Source of the DNA: Collimonas silvisoli
GTDB lineage: Bacteria > Pseudomonadota > Gammaproteobacteria > Burkholderiales > Burkholderiaceae_D
Reading direction: 5' to 3'
Length of the DNA: 64,000 bases
Assembly: GCF_018305005.1 (NCBI RefSeq)
Contig: NZ_JAGQEG010000023.1
Coordinates: 1-64,000 of the forward strand
Numbering within the stretch: position 1 is the first letter of the stretch; the number at the start of each line of letters is the position of its first letter. The notes under the pieces were generated by a model. That model saw nothing but the letters and a program-made list of their open reading frames with translations, searched no databases and was not told where the DNA came from. This document shows, in pieces, positions 42,792-51,500 of the stretch. A program made the translations under genes and the position numbers.

Positions 42792-44185
42792 GATTCCACT
42801 CCGGATAATTTCTTGTATGGCTGCCCGCCATCGTCCAGCGGCTTGAGCTCGACCCGCTTGATGTCTTTCACGATCACCAGATAGCTGATCACCGCCAGCA
42901 AGGCATTGGCGCCGACGTACACCAGCGCCCATTCGAAGGAACCGGTTTGCTTGATGATGTAACCGATCACGATCGGCGCGGTGATGCCGGCAATATTGCC
43001 GAACATGTTGAACAGGCTACCGGTGAGGCCGATGATCTCTTTCGGCGAGGTATCCGCCACCACCGCCCAGCCCAAGGCGCCGACGCCCTTGCCGAAAAAC
43101 GCCAGCGCCATGACGCCGACCACCAGCCATTGGGTATCGACGTAATTGCACAGGACCATGGTGGTCGACAACAGCAGGCCGGCGACGATGGGAATCTTTC
43201 TAGCCCAAGTCAGCGAAAAGCCGCGCTTGATCAGGCGATCCGAAATCATGCCGCCCAGCACGCCGCCCAGAAAGCCGCAAATCGCCGGCAGGGACGCCAC
43301 CATGCCCGCCTTCAGAATCGACATGCCGCGCTCCTGCACCAGGTAGATCGGGAACCAGGTCAGGAAAAAGTAGGTAATCGTATTGATGCAATACTGGCCG
43401 AGATAGACGCCGGCCAGCATGCGGTTGCTGAGCAGCTGCTTGAGATAAGCCAGCTTGACGCCGCGGTTGACCTGGCGGCCCTTGCCGGCAGCCAGGCCCT
43501 GATCCATGTCGACCAGGCCGCCGCCGTCGCGGATATGCGCCAGCTCTGCCGGGCTCATGCGCGGATGGTCTTTCGGGCTATGCATGACCCGCATCCAGAT
43601 CATGCTCAGCACCAGCCCGGCCACACCCATGACGACAAAGGAAGCCGACCAGCCGTAAGCATGCGTAAGCCAGGCCATCAAGGGCGCGAACAGCACGGTG
43701 GCGAAATATTGGGCGGAATTGAAAATCGCCGAGGCGGTGCCGCGTTCGGTGGTCGGAAACCAGGCGGCGACGATACGGCCGTTGGCGGGGAAGGAAGGCG
43801 CCTCAGCCAGGCCGACCATGAAGCGCAGCATGAATAATGCAGGCACCCCCCACAGTACGCCGAAAAAATGCACGCCGCCCTGCAGCAGCGTAAACAGCGA
43901 CCAGATAAAGATACTGGCGGCGTAGACCCGTTTCGAGCCGTAACGATCCAGCAGCCAGCCGCCCGGCAACTGCCCCAGCACGTAGGCCCAACTGAAGGCC
44001 GAGAAGATGAAACCCATGGTGACGGCGTCGAAGCCCAGTTCGCTCTTCATTGCAGTACCGGCAATGGAGAGAATCGCGCGATCGGCGTAATTGAAAGTGG
44101 TCACCATGAACAGCATGAACAAAATCATGTAGCGCAGCTTACCGCGTTGGGCCGCTGCCGGCCCAGCCGTTTTTTCGTTATTCAC
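42788..44185 (-). CDS. gudP: MFS transporter for glucarate/galactarate (GudP-like)
   Basis: 465 residues with about 12 membrane segments. The signature [20 protein letters not shown], followed by [18 protein letters not shown], and [23 protein letters not shown]-like sequence are typical of the anion:cation symporter family members GudP and GarP, which import aldarates with protons. Its TGA overlaps the garD ATG (ATGA), indicating coupled translation of importer and first enzyme. It is divergent from a GntR/FCD regulator at 44434, which probably represses it. Uptake of glucarate, galactarate or both is inferred from family and neighbour. Confidence 0.88.
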   Translation of the reverse strand: MNNEKTAGPAAAQRGKLRYMILFMLFMVTTFNYADRAILSIAGTAMKSELGFDAVTMGFIFSAFSWAYVLGQLPGGWLLDRYGSKRVYAASIFIWSLFTLLQGGVHFFGVLWGVPALFMLRFMVGLAEAPSFPANGRIVAAWFPTTERGTASAIFNSAQYFATVLFAPLMAWLTHAYGWSASFVVMGVAGLVLSMIWMRVMHSPKDHPRMSPAELAHIRDGGGLVDMDQGLAAGKGRQVNRGVKLAYLKQLLSNRMLAGVYLGQYCINTITYFFLTWFPIYLVQERGMSILKAGMVASLPAICGFLGGVLGGMISDRLIKRGFSLTWARKIPIVAGLLLSTTMVLCNYVDTQWLVVGVMALAFFGKGVGALGWAVVADTSPKEIIGLTGSLFNMFGNIAGITAPIVIGYIIKQTGSFEWALVYVGANALLAVISYLVIVKDIKRVELKPLDDGGQPYKKLSGVES

Positions 44186-44357
44186 CTACGTCTCCTGGTT
44201 TTGCCAGAGTCAGCGCTTGTGACGGAGCTGCTTGGAAATACAGCAGATTGCGGGTCACGGCCTGGTTGTTACAAGGTACAGGGCGCTGCTCTTATTGTTC
44301 TTGGCGTTTAGCTTGCGTTAAGCCACTCTTATGTTATCAGTCATCCTACAACTTGAA

Positions 44358-44368
44358 TCGTAGTATAA
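44358..44368. promoter_or_regulatory. Candidate GntR/FCD operator in the gudP-regulator spacer
   Basis: TCGTAGTATAA matches the FadR-type pattern TNGTNNNACNA with one mismatch (T for C). It lies between the divergent gudP and GntR genes, about 65 bp before the regulator start. A second weak palindrome, TTGTTACAA, sits at 44266-44274. Both are by-eye candidates. Confidence 0.25.
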
Positions 44369-44433
44369 TCAGCGAAGAATAATTTAGCAATCAGATTTAC
44401 CTGTCCTGCCTTACCTTTTCTGCGGCCCCACCC

Positions 44434-45192
44434 ATGAATACACCGCTCATTACTCAGCCCGCCCCGAGCGCCCCGCGCAAAAAACATCGCAATCTGGCGC
44501 AGAGCGTGATCGCCGATATCACCGAAAGCATACGCAACGGCAGCAGCAAACCCGGGGATAAGCTGCCCACCGAATCCGAATTGATGCGTACCCAAGGCGT
44601 CAGCCGCACCGTGATACGCGAAGCGATTTCACACCTGCAAGCCTCGGGACTGGTAGAAACCCGGCACGGCATCGGCACTTTCGTATTGGCGGCAAGCAGC
44701 TCCGGCAATTTCGACATCGATCCGGAAACCGTGATCACCATGCGCGATATCCTGGCCATCCTGGAATTGCGCATCAGCCTCGAAGCGGAAGCCGCCGGAC
44801 TGGCGGCGGCGCGCCGCAACGATGAGCAGCTGGCGCAGATGCGGCTGGCGCTGGACGCCTTTCAAAAGAGCGCCAACGAACACGGCGACTCGGTCGCAGC
44901 CGATGTGCAATTCCATCTGCACATCGCGCAGGCTACCGGCAACCGCTACTTTGTCGACATCCTGACCCACCTCGGCACCACCATCATTCCGCGCACCAGG
45001 ATCAATTCGGCCAAGCTGGCGCATGACGATCCGGCGGCCTATCTGGACCGCGTGCATCGCGAGCACGAAGATATCTACAATGCGATCGTGCGCCAGGATC
45101 CGGAGACAGCGCGGGCAGCGATGCGCACGCACCTGAGCAACAGCCGCGAACGTTTGCGCAAGGTGCAGGACAGCATGGGGTTGACCTCGTAA
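44434..45192 (+). CDS. GntR/FadR-type (FCD) transcriptional regulator of the hexarate genes
   Basis: 252 residues. The N-terminal winged helix (IADITESIRNGSSKPGDKLP, GVSRTVIREAISHLQASGL) is GntR-type. The C-terminal part is the FCD domain, with an all-helical fold and metal-binding positions suggested by QFHLHIAQATGN and HREHEDIYNAI. FCD regulators bind organic acids, often the substrate of the pathway next to them. It is divergent from gudP-garD (248 bp between starts), so it probably responds to glucarate, galactarate or an intermediate. A remnant of the pathway's last enzyme lies just downstream. Confidence 0.88.
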   Translation: MNTPLITQPAPSAPRKKHRNLAQSVIADITESIRNGSSKPGDKLPTESELMRTQGVSRTVIREAISHLQASGLVETRHGIGTFVLAASSSGNFDIDPETVITMRDILAILELRISLEAEAAGLAAARRNDEQLAQMRLALDAFQKSANEHGDSVAADVQFHLHIAQATGNRYFVDILTHLGTTIIPRTRINSAKLAHDDPAAYLDRVHREHEDIYNAIVRQDPETARAAMRTHLSNSRERLRKVQDSMGLTS

Positions 45193-45261
45193 GTAGCCAG
45201 GCAGGCGGCTAACGCCGAACGATTCCGCTGCCGGCGCATCCGGCAGTGCTGCAAATCTCTG

Positions 45262-45272
45262 TTGTGCGACAA
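45262..45272. promoter_or_regulatory. FadR-type operator candidate upstream of the KGSDH remnant
   Basis: TTGTGCGACAA matches the FadR-family pattern TNGTNNNACNA exactly and has TTGT/ACAA arms. It lies 70 bp after the first GntR/FCD gene and before the dehydrogenase remnant, as if it once controlled that gene. Confidence 0.4.
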
Positions 45273-45330
45273 CTGACAACATAATTATCCGAACGCCGAC
45301 ACATCCTGTCACGGCGAAGGCGGCCGAAAC

Positions 45331-45435
45331 CTGCCGCGTCCCGATCTACGCTCGCGCAAGATCGCCCGCCATCGGCCCGGTCGCGATATTCGGCGCCAGC
45401 AATTCCTCGCTGGCGTTCTCGGTCGCCGGCGTCGA
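45331..45435 (+). pseudogene. Remnant of alpha-ketoglutarate semialdehyde dehydrogenase
   Basis: About 100 bases encode LPRPDLRS in one frame and, after a one-base shift, IGPVAIFGASNSSLAFSVAG in another. The joined sequence matches the start of the catalytic domain in this aldehyde dehydrogenase group (P-D-L-R-S, then R-P-I-G-P-V-A-V-F-G-A-S-N-F-P-L-A-F-S-V-A-G). This enzyme performs the last step of glucarate/galactarate breakdown to alpha-ketoglutarate. The fragment lies between two FCD regulators and next to garD-gudP, so it probably marks a deleted or relocated part of the pathway cluster. Confidence 0.65.
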
Positions 45436-45527
45436 ACGCATGAGCGCGATTGCCCATCTGGCGCGGTTTGTGCTGTGGTTCATGCTGCGGCTTTTGCGCA
45501 TGACTGACGGCAGGAATTTGCGGTAGC

Positions 45528-46295
45528 ATGAGCGCAGGCCTGCAATCCAAAACAGAAATGGAATCCATGAAAAAAAAATCTGGCGACACGGCTTCTGCGC
45601 CGGCCAAGCCGGCCGCCAAGCGGGGCAGCGGCATTGTCGATCAAAAAATCTACGACTCGGTCTTGAAGGCGGTGATGAGCCAGCGCCTGCCGCCTGGCAC
45701 CAAGCTGACAGAGGCCAGCCTGTGCGACTTGTTTGCGGTCAGCCGGACTATCGTGCGCAAGGCGATCCAGCGTCTGGCGCACGACCATATTCTCGAATTG
45801 CGGCCCAACCGCGGCGCCATCATCGCCCAGCCGACGCCGCAAGAAACGCGTGAGATCTTCGCCGCCCGGCGCGCCATCGAAGCCGCGATCGTGCCGCTAG
45901 CGATAGCCAACGCCACCCGCGCGCAAATCACCCGTTTGCGGCAGATCGTGAGAGAAGAACATGCGTCCTTTCATTCTGGCGATCACGCCAAGTGGATACG
46001 CCTGGGCGGCGAATTTCATATCCTGCTGTCCGACAGCGCCGGCAATCCGGTGCTGACCCGCTTCCTGCGCGAACTGGTATCGCGTTGCTCGCTGATCATC
46101 GCGCTATATCAAGCGCCGGGCAGGACCGCCTGCCCGAACGACGAACACGAACAGCTGATCGACGCAATTGCCGCCGGCGACACCGCACGGGCGATCAGGA
46201 TGATGGATCGGCATCTGCTCGATATCGAGCGCGCCTTGCGCCTGAGCGACGACCAGCACGAAGTGGATCTGGCTGAAATCCTCGATATTGCGTAA
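45528..46295 (+). CDS. GntR-family (FCD) transcriptional regulator
   Basis: 255 residues from ATG 45528; ATG 45567, with GGA close upstream, would remove 13 residues. The Lys-rich start is followed by a GntR winged helix (KIYDSVLKAVMSQRLPPGTK, FAVSRTIVRKAIQRLAHDHI) and an FCD domain (FAARRAIEAAIVPLAI, GGEFHILLSDSAGNPVLTRF, HEQLIDAIAAGD). It precedes the TonB receptor and nucleoside hydrolase genes and is likely to regulate them. Close relatives in other proteobacteria control purine or pyrimidine use, which fits the hydrolase; this is inference. Confidence 0.85.
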   Translation: MSAGLQSKTEMESMKKKSGDTASAPAKPAAKRGSGIVDQKIYDSVLKAVMSQRLPPGTKLTEASLCDLFAVSRTIVRKAIQRLAHDHILELRPNRGAIIAQPTPQETREIFAARRAIEAAIVPLAIANATRAQITRLRQIVREEHASFHSGDHAKWIRLGGEFHILLSDSAGNPVLTRFLRELVSRCSLIIALYQAPGRTACPNDEHEQLIDAIAAGDTARAIRMMDRHLLDIERALRLSDDQHEVDLAEILDIA

Positions 46296-46815
46296 TGAAA
46301 TACGCTCGCTGCCGGCATCCTCCGGCCATCCCGCAGCGCCATGTTTTATCCCGCAATGAACATTGCCCAAGCTCGTTTAAAGTGTATACAGATCATTAAA
46401 AAATATCGCTGATCCTAGACATTGGCATGCACTAATCCGGCTCTTTTCCGAAACAGATGTCCCTCATTTGGCGCGGGGCTTATCCGGATTCACCAATAAA
46501 CGGCGTTATTTTTCTTCGGCGCCAGCCTCTCTCCAGCCATTCCGGCTTGCATTCCATGCATCGTGGTTTGGTAGCAAAAGCCATTTTCCATATGTATACA
46601 ATATATTTTCGATACAAATCGTAATACCGTTTTCCGATTCTTCCTGCCTGCAGAAATTCTGGCACGGTCTTTGCGTTGCATGAATCCGTTCTGGTCAACA
46701 GCCGAGAGTGCATCTCGCTGGCCTGATCTTCACTTGCGTGATGTTGGCAAAACAAAAAACAAGCAAGTCCGCGAGCAAATCAAGTTTATCAATGTCGACA
46801 ACAGAGGGATGGAAA
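46296..46815. promoter_or_regulatory. Long leader/promoter region of the TonB receptor with repeated TGTATACA
   Basis: About 520 bases without a supported gene. The 8-bp palindrome TGTATACA occurs at 46383-46390 and 46593-46600. GTATAC cores are common in operators of FCD regulators, and the FCD gene lies just upstream, so these are candidate binding sites. The region around 46560-46640 is AT-rich and is the likely promoter. Frames extending the receptor upstream to 46708 have no protein character. Confidence 0.4.
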
Positions 46816-49044
46816 ATGGGAAAAAAAGCGAGGGCGCGCGCCCGCATGCGTTGTGCACAGGTGCTGACACTGGGAGCGGCGCTGCCGTTCGGCGCGGCAA
46901 TGGCGCAGACCGCGCCGGCAGCAGCGGAAACGGCACAAGGCGGCGGCTTGCAGCTGGAAACCATGACGGTGACAGCGCAGCGGCGCGTGGAAAAGATCAG
47001 GGACGTGCCGATTTCGGTGACCTTGCTGAAAGGTGAAACGCTGGATGTGCTGAACTCCGGCGGCCAGGATATCCGCGTGCTGGCGGCCAAGGTGCCGAGC
47101 CTGAATATCGAATCGTCGAACGGCCGCACCTTCCCGCGCTTCTATATCCGCGGCTACGGCAATACCGACTTCTCCGCCTTCGCCTCGCAGCCGGTATCCC
47201 TGATATTCGACGATGTAGTGCAGGAAAACGCCGCCCTCAAAGGCTTCCCCATGTTCGACCTGGCAGGGGTCGAGGTGCTGCGTGGTCCGCAAGGCACGCT
47301 GTTCGGCCGCAATACGCCGGCCGGCGTGGTGAAATTCGATTCGGCCAAGCCGAGCCTGGACAAGGTCAGCGGCTACTACAGCGTCTCTGACGGCACCCAC
47401 AATACCGCCAATGTCGAAGCGGCAGTCAACGTGCCCCTGAGCGATCAATGGGCGATGCGGTTCTCGACGCTGGTCGAGCATCGCGACGACTGGGTCAAGA
47501 ACAACGGCGGCGGCACTCCCAACCTGGAAGGCTACAACGAACGCGCCGGCCGCCTGCAATTCCTGTACAAGCCGGACGGCACTTTCAACGCCTTGTTCAA
47601 TCTCCACTCGCGCGCCACTGAGGGCAGCGCACGTTTGTTCCGCGCCAATATCCTGGAGAAGGGCAGCGACGGTTTCGTCGCCGGTTTCAGCCCCTCCCAA
47701 GTCACCTTCAACGGCTTGAACAACCAATCCTTGCATACCGCCGGCGGCAGCGCCCGCCTGAGCTGGAACCTGGATCAGGTAAAACTGTATTCGATCACCG
47801 GTTATGAAACCATTTCCAGCTATTTCAGCCGCGGCGATATCGACGGCGGCACGCCGACCGGCCCCGGCTTCATTCCATTCCAGGTGCAGACCGGCGGCGG
47901 CGTCGCCGATCATAAGCAGTTCTCGCAGGAGTTCCGGGTCGAATCGAAGAACGAGGGGCCGCTTAACTGGCAGACCGGCTTGTATTATTTCTACGAAGAC
48001 GTCGCCGGCAACAGCTCCAACTTCGACAGCACCACGCAACTGCAAACCAGCTATCTGCAGAATCGTCAGAAAAATACGGCTTACGCGGCATTCGGCTCGC
48101 TGACCTATGACGTCAACGACAGGTTGAAGCTGCGCGGCGGTCTGCGTTATACCCAGGACAAGAAGGATTTCGCCAACGAGGTCGCCAACAATGTGACGTT
48201 TACCGGACCCAGCTCGATCAGCGAAAGCAAATCGAACGTGAGCTGGGACGCCAGCGCCAACTACGCCTTGACCAAGGACATCAATACCTATGCGCGTGTC
48301 GCCACCGGCTTCCGCGCCCCGAGTATCGCGGCGCCGTCGTCCTCGGTGCCGATCACTGTCGCCAACGCGGAAACCATCACTTCCTATGAAGCCGGGATCA
48401 AGGCCGACCTGTTCAACCGCCGTGCCCGCGCCAATTTCAGCGTCTACAGTTTCGACGTCAAGAATCAGCAGCTGACAGCGGTTGGCGGCAACTCCAACTC
48501 GATCATGCTGGTGAATGCGGCAAAAACAGTGGGCCGTGGCGCCGAGCTGGATCTGGAAGCCAACCTGACCGAGCGCTTGCGCATGACTTTAGGCGGCAGC
48601 TACAACTACACCCAGATTCGCGATCCGAACCTGCTGGTGGCCGGCTGCGCCACCTGCACCGTGCTCAACACGCAGGTGCGGCCAGGTTTGTATTCGATCG
48701 ACGGCAACTCCTTGCCGCAAGCACCGAAGTGGATCGCCAACGTGACGGCGCGCTACGGCATCCCGATGGGCAACAACGACGAACTGTACTTCTATACCGA
48801 CTGGGCCTACCGCAGCAAGATCAACTTCTTCCTGTACAACTCGACCGAGTTCACCGGCAAGCCTTTGCTCGAAGGCGGTCTGCGCGTAGGTTACAAGTGG
48901 GATGGCGACAAGTATGAAATCGCTGCATTCGGCCGCAATATCACCAATAAGATCGTTGCGGTGGGCGGCATCGATTTCAATAACCGGACAGCCTTCATCA
49001 ACGAACCGCGCATGTTCGGCGTGCAGTTCCGGTCGAACTTCTAA
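46816..49044 (+). CDS. TonB-dependent receptor, probably for nucleosides
   Basis: About 742 residues from ATG 46816, the start of a signal peptide (RMRCAQVLTLGAALPFGAAM then AQT). The plug carries METMTVTAQRRVEKIRDVPIS-like TonB-box/plug start, FPRFYIRGYGNTDF and VEVLRGPQGTLFGRNTPAGV; the barrel ends with FGVQFRSNF, a C-terminal aromatic. This is the large iron/carbohydrate-type receptor group with VTAQRR sequence. Downstream, after a MITE, lies a secreted nucleoside hydrolase, and upstream an FCD regulator; uptake of nucleosides or related compounds is a reasonable guess, not shown by the sequence. No ExbB/ExbD/TonB genes are next to it. Confidence 0.88.
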   Translation: MGKKARARARMRCAQVLTLGAALPFGAAMAQTAPAAAETAQGGGLQLETMTVTAQRRVEKIRDVPISVTLLKGETLDVLNSGGQDIRVLAAKVPSLNIESSNGRTFPRFYIRGYGNTDFSAFASQPVSLIFDDVVQENAALKGFPMFDLAGVEVLRGPQGTLFGRNTPAGVVKFDSAKPSLDKVSGYYSVSDGTHNTANVEAAVNVPLSDQWAMRFSTLVEHRDDWVKNNGGGTPNLEGYNERAGRLQFLYKPDGTFNALFNLHSRATEGSARLFRANILEKGSDGFVAGFSPSQVTFNGLNNQSLHTAGGSARLSWNLDQVKLYSITGYETISSYFSRGDIDGGTPTGPGFIPFQVQTGGGVADHKQFSQEFRVESKNEGPLNWQTGLYYFYEDVAGNSSNFDSTTQLQTSYLQNRQKNTAYAAFGSLTYDVNDRLKLRGGLRYTQDKKDFANEVANNVTFTGPSSISESKSNVSWDASANYALTKDINTYARVATGFRAPSIAAPSSSVPITVANAETITSYEAGIKADLFNRRARANFSVYSFDVKNQQLTAVGGNSNSIMLVNAAKTVGRGAELDLEANLTERLRMTLGGSYNYTQIRDPNLLVAGCATCTVLNTQVRPGLYSIDGNSLPQAPKWIANVTARYGIPMGNNDELYFYTDWAYRSKINFFLYNSTEFTGKPLLEGGLRVGYKWDGDKYEIAAFGRNITNKIVAVGGIDFNNRTAFINEPRMFGVQFRSNF

Positions 49045-49045
49045 A

Positions 49046-49057
49046 CCGTCGCCGGGC
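49046..49057. repeat. Target-site duplication of second MITE, left copy
   Basis: CCGTCGCCGGGC, matching 49165-49176 (CCGTCGCCGGGT) in 11 of 12 bases. Confidence 0.75.
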
Positions 49058-49164
49058 TAATGCCGTTCAGTTAGGGGCAATTCCCTCATATGGCAGCCCC
49101 GTCATTCCCGCGTTCGCGGGAATGACGCAACGGGGAATTTGTGCCGCCTAACTGAACGGCATTA
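49058..49164. mobile_element. IS4-type MITE, short copy between receptor and nucleoside hydrolase
   Basis: A 107-bp element with perfect 18-bp terminal inverted repeats (TAATGCCGTTCAGTTAGG and complement), one base different from the copy at 23874-24067. The centre is a perfect palindrome with 13-bp arms around TT (CGTCATTCCCGCG arm), the same motif found in the longer copy. It lies 13 bp after the receptor stop and could act as a hairpin attenuator between receptor and hydrolase. Confidence 0.87.
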
Positions 49165-49176
49165 CCGTCGCCGGGT
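49165..49176. repeat. Target-site duplication of second MITE, right copy
   Basis: CCGTCGCCGGGT, matching 49046-49057 with one mismatch at the last base. Confidence 0.75.
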
Positions 49177-49208
49177 AAATTTTTATATTTTCCAATTGAA
49201 AGTGTTTA

Positions 49209-50366
49209 ATGAAATCGAATTCAATCCGGCGCCGCTTGTTATCGACGGTATTCATGCTGGGAGTAGCAGTCTCTGCGACATTGCCGTCGCAAGCCCAGGC
49301 CGAAGGCAAACGCAAAGTGATTATCGACGACGACATCGGCGGGCCGCGCGCGGCGCAGCTGATGGCAATCCAGTCGCCGGATGTGGAAGTGCTGGGGATT
49401 ACGATTATCAGCGGCTCGACCTGGCGCGACGAAAATATCGCGCACGCCCTGCGCACACTGGAAGTGATCGGACGCAGCGATATCCCGGTGGTGCCCGGCT
49501 CCACCTTCCCCTTGCTGAATACGCAGGAAACGACGCGGCGCTGGGAAGCCTTGTACGGCAAGCTGGTCTACAAAGGCGCCTGGATGGATGAAAAATGGCC
49601 GGACGGCACCATTCAAAGCCAGCCGAACTACCACGCCTACAATGTGGTGCCGCAGCTGCCGGAAGGCATGCCGCATACCAAGCCGTCGGCTGAAATCGCC
49701 GCCAATTTCATGATCAGGAAAGTGCACGAATTCCCGGGCCAGGTCACCATCCTGGCCACCGGGCCGATGACCAACGTCGCGCTGGCGATCAGTCTTGACC
49801 CCAGCTTTGCCGAGACAGCGAAAGAAATCGTCTACATGGGCGGCAGCCTGAATCCGCATCAAATGCTGCCGTCCAAATCGGCGGAACAGTTTGCCCGCGA
49901 ATATATCAATACGCCGCGCCTGGAATTCAATTTCCGCTGGGATCCGGAAGCAGCGAAGATCGCCTTGCGCGCACCGTGGAAACGGATCGTCATGGTGCCA
50001 GCCGATCCGTCGACCGCGACCGAACTCAGCGCCAGGCTGTTGAACGACATGACCAAGGCCGGCACGCCCTTGACGCAAATGGTGAAGAAGGTTACCGAAA
50101 CCGGATTCCCAATGTGGGATGAGTTGGCCACCGCGGTCTGGCTCGACCCGACGCTGATCAGCAAATCCGATCAGCTGTATGTCAGCATCGATACCGATTT
50201 CGGCGCCGGCTACGGCAATACCTTGTCCTGGCCGGCCGCGTACGCACCGCCGGGCCTGATCGCCAGTCCGACGACGGTGGTGCGTGAAGTCAACGTGCCG
50301 GCTTTCGAAAAGCTGATGATCAAACTGATGAATCAGCCGACGCCGCCGGCTCCAGCGTCAAAGTAA
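49209..50366 (+). CDS. Secreted nucleoside hydrolase-like protein with altered metal motif
   Basis: 385 residues with signal peptide (RRRLLSTVFMLGVAVSATLP then SQAQA). The nucleoside hydrolase fold is shown by VEVLGITIISGSTW, VTILATGPMTNVALAISLDP, EIVYMGGSLN and MWDELATAVWLDP (the C-terminal Asp ligand). The N-terminal calcium motif, DxDxGxDDA in the family, reads DDDIGGPRAA here, so the two adjacent acidic ligands are replaced by Pro-Arg. Either metal binding differs or activity is lost. The normal reaction releases ribose from nucleosides. It follows the TonB receptor in the same direction, with a MITE between them, and a 11-bp hairpin without T-run follows at 50383-50416. Confidence 0.82.
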   Translation: MKSNSIRRRLLSTVFMLGVAVSATLPSQAQAEGKRKVIIDDDIGGPRAAQLMAIQSPDVEVLGITIISGSTWRDENIAHALRTLEVIGRSDIPVVPGSTFPLLNTQETTRRWEALYGKLVYKGAWMDEKWPDGTIQSQPNYHAYNVVPQLPEGMPHTKPSAEIAANFMIRKVHEFPGQVTILATGPMTNVALAISLDPSFAETAKEIVYMGGSLNPHQMLPSKSAEQFAREYINTPRLEFNFRWDPEAAKIALRAPWKRIVMVPADPSTATELSARLLNDMTKAGTPLTQMVKKVTETGFPMWDELATAVWLDPTLISKSDQLYVSIDTDFGAGYGNTLSWPAAYAPPGLIASPTTVVREVNVPAFEKLMIKLMNQPTPPAPASK

Positions 50367-50382
50367 TAGTTGCGGGCCAAGC

Positions 50383-50416
50383 CCTGATGCTGACGGCAGC
50401 TCCGCTCAGCATCAGG
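50383..50416 (+). terminator. Hairpin after the nucleoside hydrolase gene
   Basis: Perfect 11-bp stem (50383-50393 with 50406-50416), 12-nt loop, no T-run on either strand. It lies between convergent genes and may act as a weak or bidirectional terminator. Confidence 0.4.
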
Positions 50417-50435
50417 CTAATAACCTGGGCAGCTC

Positions 50436-51320
50436 TTACTGCGCCGTCTTGTCCGACGGATATTGCAAGGAATCGCGCAGCAGATATCCCATCGGCATAT
50501 TCAAATTGCTGCCTTTCGGACCGTTCGCCTGGGTGAACCAGTAGCTATAGGTCTTTTGCAATTCACCCTCGTTGATCAGGCGCACCATCTCGCGATCCAC
50601 CAATTTCTTGAAGGCCGGATCGTCCTTGCGCAACATCAGCGAATACGGTTCGATCGAGAGCGGATCGCCAAGGATCGTATAGGCCGCGGGATTCTTGGCG
50701 GTCGAGCGCAAGCTATACAGCAGCACGTCGTCCATCGCATAAGCATCGGCCTTGCCCTGCTCGACGAAGGCAAACGCTTCGGCGTCGTCCTTGGCTTCCA
50801 GCACCTTGATATTCAGCGAGCGCACATTGCTGCGTTCGTTGACCAGGTCGATGGTGGTGGTGCTCTTGGTGGTCGCGATGGTTTTGCCGCGCAGGTCGGC
50901 CCAGTTCTTGATGCCGCTGCTGTTCTTGACGATCATGCGGACGCTGGAAAAGAAATGCGGCACGGTGAAACCGACGCGCGTGCGGCGTTCGGCGTTATTG
51001 GTGGTGGAGCCGCACTCCATGTCGGCCTTGCCTTCGATGATGCTGGAAAAGCGGGTAGTCGAATCGACCGCCAGATACTGCACTTTCAGATTCGGCAACT
51101 TCAGTTCGCGTTTTACTGCCTCGGCGATCTTCTGACACATGTCGATCGAATAACCGACGATCTGCTTATTGTCGTTGGTGTAGGAGAAGGGCGCGGTTTC
51201 CCGATAGGCAAACGTCATGGTCTGGCTATCGCGAATCTTGCCCAGGGTGTCGCTCGCACTTGCAGCCAGCGGCGCCAAAATACAAAACAAAGTCAAACCA
51301 TGCTTGATCACACCACGCAT
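50436..51320 (-). CDS. Amino-acid ABC transporter substrate-binding protein (GltI-like, orphan)
   Basis: About 294 residues from ATG 51320 (GGAG 8-9 nt upstream), with signal peptide MRGVIKHGLTLFCILAPLAA. The mature start TLGKIRDSQTMTFAYRETAP, then YSIDMCQKIAEAVKRELKLP and ADMECGSTTNNAERR, follow the glutamate/aspartate-binding GltI group of family 3 binding proteins. Acidic amino acids or dicarboxylates are likely ligands. As with the binding protein at 17343-18140, no permease or ATPase genes are adjacent. It is convergent with the nucleoside hydrolase. Confidence 0.87.
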   Translation of the reverse strand: MRGVIKHGLTLFCILAPLAASASDTLGKIRDSQTMTFAYRETAPFSYTNDNKQIVGYSIDMCQKIAEAVKRELKLPNLKVQYLAVDSTTRFSSIIEGKADMECGSTTNNAERRTRVGFTVPHFFSSVRMIVKNSSGIKNWADLRGKTIATTKSTTTIDLVNERSNVRSLNIKVLEAKDDAEAFAFVEQGKADAYAMDDVLLYSLRSTAKNPAAYTILGDPLSIEPYSLMLRKDDPAFKKLVDREMVRLINEGELQKTYSYWFTQANGPKGSNLNMPMGYLLRDSLQYPSDKTAQ

Positions 51321-51500
51321 AACAAAAGCTCCAATGAGTCGCCGGCGGCCGCCGGCAATGCCGGGCGACCGGAAAATAGTTAGGGAACAAATTTCCCCGC
51401 GACAATATATCAGCACTTTTGCTGCTTGCGGCGCATGTTACAAATTGCCTGCATTAATTTATCGTGGCGCTTCCGGCAACGGATTCCTGCGCCGGACAGC

